From Ignavibacteriota bacterium (lineage in GTDB: Bacteria > Bacteroidota > Ignavibacteria > UBA10030 > SZUA-254), in contig JACPVN010000495.1 of assembly GCA_016191715.1 (NCBI GenBank), forward strand, positions 1 through 11,255: a stretch of 11,255 nt of DNA, written 5' to 3'. Made by a program: the position numbers and the translations under genes. Under the pieces are notes generated by a model. It made no database searches. It was not told where the DNA came from and saw nothing but the letters and a program-made list of their open reading frames with translations. Below, one piece after another: positions 6,603 through 11,255 of the stretch. The number at the start of each line of letters is the position of its first letter. Positions within the stretch are counted from its first letter, which is position 1.

Positions 6603-8905
6603 GAAACAATTTTGGCGCGTGCACGTGCGGGCCAGAATGGAGAGGTGAGCACCGTATTGGCTTCGCGGTAATACACATCCACCGTTCCTCTGAGGTCAAT
6701 ATTTCCATGTGCGATTGCACTGCCGCACAATTTACTATTCCCATTCATCTTGAAATTATTTCCCGCGAGAATTTGACCATGTGCCATCGCGTTTCCAAAT
6801 ATCTCTACAGTTCCATCCGCATAAATTCCTATCGTACTCTTGTCGTTTTCATCCGGTATTGTCACTGTTGCATTCCCGATAATTTCAACATTGCCGCGAA
6901 CCATGAATACACCGTAGCCGGTGATCTTTCCTTTGATGGTCAGATTGCCGTTAATGTACCAAATAACGAGGTTGTTTTTTGTTCCGAGTTGTATCTCTCC
7001 TGATAACGAAAGATTCCCGTTCGATTCTTTTGTTGCAAGATGCCGAAACTCGTCACTGCTGAATCGAGGGACTTCGATAACCGAACCTTGATAGACGCCC
7101 TGTAAATTATCCGGATTAAGCCGGGGTTGGAATGAAGTCTGCAGGGCTTTCGCAGGATTACTCTGCGCATTTCCACAGTACGTTCCAAATCCATAGATGA
7201 GGTTTGTCGCTCCGTCTAATTGGATGTTTCCGTTTGCATGAATGTTGGAATTGTATGCCCATGAATATCCGCAACCCAACTCGTCTTTATCACGGTTATC
7301 TTTTATTCCATCGTTATCGTCGTCGTCGTCATCTTTATCCTTTCGTCCATCGTTATCATCATCATCATCTTCATCGTCATCACTGCCATCGTGGTCGTTA
7401 TCACGGCCATGACCTTTACCGTCTTGGTCATGGTCTTCATGATCCTTCTTCCCGTCGTTGTCATCGTCGTCATCATCCTTGTCTTTCTGCCCGTCGTTAT
7501 CATCATCATCATCATCCTTATTGCACTTTCCATCTTCATCATTGTCGTTATCATCGTGGTCGTATTTATCCTTTATGCCGTCGTTATCATCATCGTCATC
7601 ATCGTCATCATCTTTTCCATCGTGGTCGAAGTCATGGTCTTCATCGTCATCATCTTTATCCTTTATTCCGTCGTTGTCATCATCATCGTCATCTTTATCT
7701 TTTTTCCCATCATTATCATCGTCATCGTCATCGTCATCGTAGATGCCGTCGTTGTCATCGTCGGTGTCAATTCTGTTTGACAAGCAATCTCCGTCAAAGT
7801 CATCTATCTTGTGTTTCTTGTCGCTATCATCATCGTCGTCATCGTCTTCATCATCATCCTCTCCATCACCATCATCGTCATCATCATCTTTGTCTTTTTT
7901 TCCGTCGTTATCATCATCATCATCCTTGTCATCATTAGTACCATCCCCATCTTTATCATGTTTCTTGTCATCGTCGTATTTGTCTTTTGTTCCATCATTA
8001 TCATCATCGTCATCATCGTTATCTTTTTTTCCATCGTTATCATCATCATCGTCTTCATCATCATCTATGCCGTCGTTGTCACAATCGCGCCCTTTGTCTT
8101 TGTCGTCAACATCTTTTATTCCATCATTATCGTCATCGTCATCATCTTTATCTTTGATGCCGTCGTTATCATCATCATCATCATTTTTATCTTTTTTCCC
8201 GTCATTATCGTCATCGTCGTCGTTCTTGTTTGATTTCCCATCGTTGTCGTAATCATCATCCGCTTCATCATCTGAGTTATCGCTTAACCCGTCATTGTCG
8301 TCATCATCATCGTCGTCATCTTTCTTTCCATCATTGTCATCGTCATCATCATCTTTATCTTTAATCCCATCATTATCGTCATCGTCGTCATCTTTGTTTG
8401 ATTTACCGTCATGGTCAAAATCATTATTCACTACCGTCGGCTCGCAGATGTTGCAATCAAGACAGTCATCTTCGTTATCTACAGTCCCATTTCCTCTGAT
8501 GTCAATGTTGTTTTTTGCAAGCAACGCGTAATCAAAGGCGAGTGGTATATTCTTCAGATTATATAATGCTTTTACCCGGATGTTCGTACTTCTGCCGCCA
8601 TAATGACTGTTGACTTTCAAAGCAATCGGGTCAGCATCAGTGTTGGTTCCGGAAATCCATACTGTATCAACTGCGCTTGGATGATACTTATCTTTTTCAA
8701 TGAACTTCCCGCGCAATTCGGTATTGGTACAAAGCACCATTAACCAGTTATTCACGGCAGAACGGCCGACGTTGCGCGAAATCATTCCTTCATAGTGAGC
8801 ATACGTTAATGCTTCGGCATCGCCGATTGTTTTTCGTGAATCAACGGAAATGAAGGTATATGCGAATAATAAAGCGGAGACAGCAAAAGTTGCAAGTTTT
8901 CCCAT
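6590..8905 (-). CDS. PilX-like surface protein with a large Asp-rich calcium-binding repeat insert
   Basis: This is a 771-residue exported or surface protein. The N-terminus (residues 1-20) is a hydrophobic helix followed by a long amphipathic segment, as in pilin-like proteins, but no prepilin site is visible. Residues 124-143 (FDYALLAKNNIDIRGNGTVD) match the first strand of the Gly/Asn-rich beta-helical domain of PilX-type pilus proteins (DUF7305-like), and that pattern resumes at about residues 550-771 (NSNIHANGNIQLDG and similar GN turns). Between them, residues 161-541 are Asp-rich DxDxDG repeats. A CLDCNIC cysteine cluster (148-154) precedes the tract. The start is supported by AGGA seven bases upstream of the ATG. 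It is the last gene of a three-gene operon, 47 bp after its neighbour. An adhesin or stalk-like minor pilus component is inferred. A generic calcium-stabilised surface protein is the alternative. Confidence 0.72.
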   Translation of the reverse strand: MGKLATFAVSALLFAYTFISVDSRKTIGDAEALTYAHYEGMISRNVGRSAVNNWLMVLCTNTELRGKFIEKDKYHPSAVDTVWISGTNTDADPIALKVNSHYGGRSTNIRVKALYNLKNIPLAFDYALLAKNNIDIRGNGTVDNEDDCLDCNICEPTVVNNDFDHDGKSNKDDDDDDNDGIKDKDDDDDDNDGKKDDDDDDDDNDGLSDNSDDEADDDYDNDGKSNKNDDDDDNDGKKDKNDDDDDNDGIKDKDDDDDDNDGIKDVDDKDKGRDCDNDGIDDDEDDDDDNDGKKDNDDDDDDNDGTKDKYDDDKKHDKDGDGTNDDKDDDDDNDGKKDKDDDDDDGDGEDDDEDDDDDDDSDKKHKIDDFDGDCLSNRIDTDDDNDGIYDDDDDDDDNDGKKDKDDDDDDNDGIKDKDDDDEDHDFDHDGKDDDDDDDDDNDGIKDKYDHDDNDNDEDGKCNKDDDDDDNDGQKDKDDDDDDNDGKKDHEDHDQDGKGHGRDNDHDGSDDDEDDDDDNDGRKDKDDDDDDNDGIKDNRDKDELGCGYSWAYNSNIHANGNIQLDGATNLIYGFGTYCGNAQSNPAKALQTSFQPRLNPDNLQGVYQGSVIEVPRFSSDEFRHLATKESNGNLSLSGEIQLGTKNNLVIWYINGNLTIKGKITGYGVFMVRGNVEIIGNATVTIPDENDKSTIGIYADGTVEIFGNAMAHGQILAGNNFKMNGNSKLCGSAIAHGNIDLRGTVDVYYREANTVLTSPFWPARARAKIVSYLE
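7283..8428 (-). repeat. Thrombospondin-3-like Asp-rich repeat tract (coding)
   Basis: About 26 copies of a DNDG-type loop (D-x-D-x-D-G) are packed at roughly 13-residue spacing, typically DDDDDDNDGKKDK. They group into about eight super-units of 30-57 residues. Each super-unit opens with a variant loop such as DFDHDGKSN, DCDNDGIDD or DGDGTNDD, and two to four near-identical DNDG loops follow. This is the pattern of thrombospondin type 3 and EF-hand-like calcium-binding repeats. The plus strand is accordingly a long TCA/TCG/TCT-rich tract, which creates spurious open frames in several other frames. Confidence 0.85.
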
Positions 8906-8952
8906 AATGTTTTCCTAAATAAAATTCGTTTGTATTGATAATGAACTGTTTG

Positions 8953-9546
8953 TCAGAACAGAAGATTTTTCGGGTAATATGTTTTTTCGATGAAGACCCT
9001 CTGCGGTGGTTCCTTTACCGAGTAAGAATCTTCAACAAGGTAGCGTACTTTGATTCCCCGCACCTTATTTACTCCGGTAACAGTTTTCATTGAATCATAC
9101 GGCAGTTGGTTTGAATTTGCATCGAGATATGTAAGGGTAAAACTCACAATGTTCAGGTGCATTTCAATCGGATTCTCCGTGTTCAACTTACGGAAAATAG
9201 GCCGTTGTTTTACCGTTTTATTGATGGTTCCTCTATCAGTCGTTTGAATATTGTTCAGATAGTACATGATGGAATCCATCTTCCCGTTCTCATCATAATC
9301 GCTGTACCACATAATTTGTAATGACTCACAAGCGCCCGATTTGAATTTCGGATTCGTTTTCCCCAGACCAATTTTCAAAAAATCATATTCAAAGAAGTGA
9401 TACAAGGTCAGCAGATTTTGTTCTGACTGAAATGTTGATTTAGTTTCTACGGAAGAAGTTGTCAGATTCGCGCTGACAGATACTAATGCGATGGTGAGAA
9501 TTCCATACACTAAGGTCGAACCAATGATGTCAAGAATACTATTCAT
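8953..9546 (-). CDS. PilW/GspJ-like pseudopilin
   Basis: This 197-residue protein has an N-terminal hydrophobic helix (about residues 5-26) and a soluble ectodomain. After the helix, the stretch LYHFFEYDFLKIGLG closely parallels the 'ALDFLERDLRMAG'-like segment that follows the helix in PilW/GspJ minor pilins. A later part reads VRGIKVRYLVED, a strand pattern also seen there. There is no G/A-FTLxE prepilin cleavage motif. The start is well supported by AGGAG eight bases before the ATG. It sits 14 bp after the PilV-like gene and 47 bp before the PilX-like gene, so the three are almost certainly one operon. The role, inferred from order and fold, is a minor subunit of a pilus-like or type II-like filament. 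Sequence-level homology remains unproven. Confidence 0.62.
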   Translation of the reverse strand: MNSILDIIGSTLVYGILTIALVSVSANLTTSSVETKSTFQSEQNLLTLYHFFEYDFLKIGLGKTNPKFKSGACESLQIMWYSDYDENGKMDSIMYYLNNIQTTDRGTINKTVKQRPIFRKLNTENPIEMHLNIVSFTLTYLDANSNQLPYDSMKTVTGVNKVRGIKVRYLVEDSYSVKEPPQRVFIEKTYYPKNLLF

Positions 9547-9560
9547 GATGATGTCTCCTG

Positions 9561-10040
9561 TTAATAGTATGCAACTAAGGAAGAAAGAGAAATAGGTTGC
9601 GGTAAGTACCGACTGTTTGATACCGTAACGGTTACTTTTTTAATGAAGGTCGGACTGAGTGAAGCAACTGTCGGCTTCGTCGAGTCCACGTACGATATTT
9701 CTACTAACAATTTATATCCGGTAAACCGGGAGGAATCACCGGCAACAGAAATTTTGTCGTAGTCATCTACATCATCTTTTAAATTTTCACCGGTTTCCCT
9801 CCCGATAGTTTTGATTGTAGTCAGTTCCGCTGTGGAATTGATAGATTTCCCTTGCGATGTGTTTTCATCGAAACTCAGACTTGTAACCTGATCCATCAGT
9901 TGTTGTGCCTGAGCGATAGCGGAATTTCTTGCCTCAAGAGCAATTACCCATTCCGTATTCGAAATGATAGTTTGATTAATCGCGTAGGATAATATTGAAA
10001 ACGTAAGTACGGCGCCGATAACGAGCAATGATTCTTTCAT
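9561..10040 (-). CDS. PilV/GspI-like pseudopilin, first gene of the operon
   Basis: This 159-residue protein has a hydrophobic N-terminal helix (about residues 4-24) and then the segment ARNSAIAQAQQLMDQVTSLSFDE. That segment resembles the 'A..LAQEKMEELR...YD' signature following the helix of PilV/GspI-type minor pilins. The rest is a small ectodomain rich in Thr/Ser/Val strands, ending with LPQPISLSSLVAYY. No basic leader or G-FxxxE prepilin site precedes the helix, so processing by a classical PilD peptidase is not predicted from sequence. The start is supported by AGGA seven bases upstream. The PilW-like gene follows after 14 bp. It is probably the first, or second after a tiny membrane peptide, product of the operon. 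Confidence 0.6.
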   Translation of the reverse strand: MKESLLVIGAVLTFSILSYAINQTIISNTEWVIALEARNSAIAQAQQLMDQVTSLSFDENTSQGKSINSTAELTTIKTIGRETGENLKDDVDDYDKISVAGDSSRFTGYKLLVEISYVDSTKPTVASLSPTFIKKVTVTVSNSRYLPQPISLSSLVAYY

Positions 10041-10177
10041 AACAAATTCCTAATGATAAAAATAGAACATTCATTCTCTTCCACGACAACAAAAGAATCA
10101 TTGTGATGAAACAGAATGAGAGGAGAATAGCCACAGCCATTCTCAGAAAGAACTGAATTGCGTCATCCCCGAATAGG

Positions 10178-10199
10178 TGTCACCCTATGTTTTGTGACA
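10178..10199. repeat. Perfect 6-bp inverted repeat, possible operator
   Basis: TGTCAC (10178-10183) and GTGACA (10194-10199) are perfect inverted copies with a 10-base spacer, about 140 bp upstream of the PilV-like start. The spacing of half-sites, 16 bp centre to centre, is within the range for dimeric regulators. It could also be a chance match. Confidence 0.3.
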
Positions 10200-10230
10200 G
10201 CAGAGAAAAGAGGGGTTAGTTCTCTCCTCA

Positions 10231-10296
10231 TCAGTGCGATGACAATGTAAGAAGGATAATTACCACGTACATTAGGAATGTGTCTGAATTTAACAT
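10231..10296 (-). CDS. Possible 21-residue single-span membrane peptide
   Basis: A very short reading frame encodes a peptide that starts MLNSDTFLMYV and continues as an unbroken hydrophobic stretch ending in SSH. It could form one transmembrane span. The evidence that it is translated is the ribosome site AGGAG on the minus strand, eight bases before the ATG, as good as the sites of the three pilin-like genes downstream. Its stop codon is about 190 bp before the PilV-like start. The start resembles the MNS...I pattern of the PilW-like protein, but the peptide is too short for homology. It may be a leader peptide, a tiny membrane protein, or chance. An in-frame longer version beginning at 10449 is less likely because its extra residues show no domain and cross the hairpin region. 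Confidence 0.32.
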   Translation of the reverse strand: MLNSDTFLMYVVIILLTLSSH

Positions 10297-10338
10297 AGGA
10301 CATTCTCCTATACATTTATTGTGATGAATGAATAAGAG

Positions 10339-10370
10339 AAACACCTGATGTTTAACTACACCAGGCGTTT
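10339..10370 (-). other. Stem-loop in the operon leader region
   Basis: On the minus strand AAACGCCTG pairs with CAGGTGTTT as a 9-bp stem including one G-U pair, with a 14-base loop. No U-run follows, so it is not a standard terminator. It lies about 40 bases upstream of the small peptide's start codon. Confidence 0.4.
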
Positions 10371-10403
10371 GGTTGTCGTTGTAACTGTTTCTTCTTTTCC
10401 ATT

Positions 10404-10448
10404 TGGCACCTTTCGATTTTGGGTAATGTACCCTTTTCTCAGGTGCCA
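10404..10448 (-). other. Nested hairpin directly after the T9SS-cargo gene
   Basis: The outer arms TGGCACCT (10404-10411) and AGGTGCCA (10441-10448) pair perfectly over 8 bp. Inside them GGGTA (10421-10425) and TACCC (10429-10433) form a 5-bp stem with a 3-base loop. The two stems are joined by A/T-rich internal loops. The structure starts 7 bases beyond the stop codon of the upstream gene. It may be an RNA 3'-end stabiliser, a weak terminator without a U-run, or part of a leader RNA for the pilin-like operon. Confidence 0.5.
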
Positions 10449-10455
10449 TTTGTCA

Positions 10456-11255
10456 CTATTTAATGAACATCATTCGTTTTGAATCAGAAAAATAGTGGAT
10501 TATTCCATCCTCATCAACCGATTCCACATTGATGCGATAGAAATACACACCGCTTGGAAGTCCGCCTGCGGCGGAGACCGCATTGAACGGCAGTTCGTAT
10601 TCTCCTTCTTCCATCTCTTCTTTCTTCAATAATGTTGCAACTTCTTGCCCAAGCATATTAAACACTTTCAAAGAGACCAATGACGATTGACCAATAACAA
10701 ATGACAATTGCGTTGAAGGATTGAACGGATTCGGATAGTTCTGAGAGAGTTCAAATCTTTCAGGAATTATACTTTCAGTTACATCAAACGATTGAACGAT
10801 GCGCGGTGCAATGCCCGGAGTTGGTTGTAAGTAATCAACTTCAAACAGTGACTTGACGCCAGTGAGTTTTGTTTTACTTCCGAAACTGAGTGTGTCAATG
10901 GTTGAATCGGCAAAAGCGCAATTGAGCATTCGAATTATTTCGTACAATTCATTCGGAGTTACATCGAGTGAAATCTCCAAACAACTCAACATAGAATCAG
11001 CAATTAAACTAATTTCATCAACCATCATTCCGTTAAACGGATGACCGACATTATTCGGGTCATCAAAGGTAAGTTGTCCGAGTCCCACAGGAAATTTTTC
11101 GTACACACTTGCTTGTCTGTTTAACCGTAGTGTTAGTAATTCAGCAAACAGTTTGTTGTTTTGTTTGTTCGGTGGAAGACTCTTTTGCTGAGACGACATT
11201 GCTTTCTTTTTGGTTCCATCTAACGAGTCAAGGCAACGTGCGGCAAGGGTATCGG
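10456..11255 (-). CDS. Secreted protein with C-terminal T9SS type A sorting domain, 5' truncated by the window
   Basis: The frame stays open to the window edge, reading DTLAARCLDSLDGTKKKA before the ATG at 11197-11199. That ATG is therefore probably internal and only the last 266 residues are visible. The final ~100 residues are a type IX secretion sorting domain: FELSQNYPNPFNPST, then LKVFNMLGQEVATLL, then LPSGVYFYRINV, ending in KRMMFIK. Such domains direct cargo across the outer membrane and are removed or anchored at the surface. The part before it (FDDPNNVGHPFNGMMVDEI ... STIDTLSFGSKTKLTG) is of a kind often seen just before such domains in Ignavibacteria-type proteins. The catalytic or binding part lies outside the window. 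The domain carries a GC palindrome (10561-10575) and a run of heptamer units (10675-10709). Confidence 0.85.
   Translation of the reverse strand, partial: DTLAARCLDSLDGTKKKAMSSQQKSLPPNKQNNKLFAELLTLRLNRQASVYEKFPVGLGQLTFDDPNNVGHPFNGMMVDEISLIADSMLSCLEISLDVTPNELYEIIRMLNCAFADSTIDTLSFGSKTKLTGVKSLFEVDYLQPTPGIAPRIVQSFDVTESIIPERFELSQNYPNPFNPSTQLSFVIGQSSLVSLKVFNMLGQEVATLLKKEEMEEGEYELPFNAVSAAGGLPSGVYFYRINVESVDEDGIIHYFSDSKRMMFIK
10561..10575. repeat. Short GC-rich palindrome inside the T9SS-domain coding sequence
   Basis: TCCGCC (10561-10566) and GGCGGA (10570-10575) are perfect 6-bp arms around three bases. In the minus-strand gene it reads Ser-Ala-Ala-Gly-Gly, immediately before the conserved LPSGVYFYR motif. 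It has the same core and codon register as 1233-1249 and 1820-1838. Confidence 0.72.
10675..10709. repeat. Five heptamer units inside the T9SS-domain coding sequence
   Basis: GACCAAT (10675), GACGATT (10682), GACCAAT (10689), AACAAAT (10696) and GACAATT (10703) are consecutive in phase. They belong to the same word family as the intergenic arrays; compare TGACAAA at 4407 and TTGACAA at 5319. On the minus strand they encode the SFVIGQSSLVS portion between NPST and LKVFN without changing the domain's expected length. Confidence 0.68.

Larger units (their letters stand above)
10041..10455. other. 415-bp non-coding, structured stretch upstream of the pilin-like operon
   Basis: This stretch probably carries the operon's promoter and leader. 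No convincing sigma-70 boxes were fixed by eye. It contains, in minus-strand order, a nested hairpin (10404-10448), a second stem (10339-10370), a possible 21-residue peptide gene with a strong ribosome site (10231-10296), and the inverted repeat TGTCAC...GTGACA (10178-10199), which could be an operator. The segment 10041-10177 next to the PilV-like gene shows no further feature beyond its AGGA ribosome site. Confidence 0.6.

Noticed and set aside
7204..8531. Several long plus-strand open frames rich in Ser, His/Arg or Ile/Val over the Asp-rich tract
   Set aside because: They are complements of the GAT/GAC-rich repeat; their composition is only single-residue low complexity, and they have no domain, start context or independent structure.
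9976..10140. 54-codon hydrophobic minus-strand frame overlapping the start of the PilV-like gene
   Set aside because: It overlaps a better-supported gene out of frame and has only a weak ribosome site; the C-terminal part is an obvious shadow.
10404..10448. TPP riboswitch, suggested by CTGAGA and ACCC words on the minus strand
   Set aside because: The remaining conserved TPP elements and the three-way architecture are absent, so the words are chance.
10231..10449. 72-codon version of the small minus-strand frame starting at 10449
   Set aside because: The added N-terminal residues are basic and low in motif content, cross the nested hairpin and have no ribosome site; the internal ATG at 10296 with AGGAG is a better start.

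Overview
The window looks like chromosomal DNA of a Bacteroidota/Chlorobi-group bacterium, most likely an Ignavibacteria-like lineage. The main reason is the partial gene at the right end, which finishes in a type IX secretion (T9SS type A) sorting domain with the NYPNPFNPST motif. The glyoxalase, rhomboid, GlcF-like and pilin-like genes fit this but are not diagnostic. No rRNA, tRNA, CRISPR array or intact transposase gene was seen.

Left half, plus strand: a 5'-truncated type III-style DNA methyltransferase (1-2031) is followed by a two-module VOC/glyoxalase-type ring-cleaving dioxygenase (2065-3123). Next come a non-coding stretch with nested palindromes (3141-3213), a small zinc-ribbon protein (3315-3575), an alpha/beta-hydrolase carboxylesterase (3688-4356), a rhomboid protease (4491-5171) and a GlcF-like iron-sulfur oxidoreductase subunit (5319-6602). 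These look like unrelated housekeeping or accessory functions rather than one pathway. The three gaps from 3576 to 5346 are filled edge to edge with degenerate 7-bp units kept in strict phase. The arrays run into the 3' end of the esterase and contain the only likely start codon of the GlcF-like gene.

Right half, minus strand: three co-directional genes with good Shine-Dalgarno sites (10040 to 6590) have the order and hydrophobic-N-terminus architecture of minor pilins (PilV-, PilW- and PilX-like), but lack a recognisable prepilin peptidase site. The last product carries about 380 residues of Asp-rich, thrombospondin-3-like calcium-binding repeats. These appear to be inserted in a loop of a glycine/asparagine-rich beta-helical PilX-type domain. 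The operon ends convergently on the GlcF-like gene, with a 13-bp overlap, and an intrinsic terminator for the minus strand lies inside the GlcF-like coding sequence. Upstream of the operon are a structured 415-bp non-coding stretch with a possible 21-residue membrane peptide, then the 3' part of a secreted T9SS-cargo gene.

Two small-scale repeat families deserve attention. One is the heptamer-phased arrays, which also occur inside the T9SS-domain coding sequence. The other is a set of three 15-19 bp GC-rich palindromes of form CCGCC-NNN-GGCGG, all inside genes and all in the same codon register.
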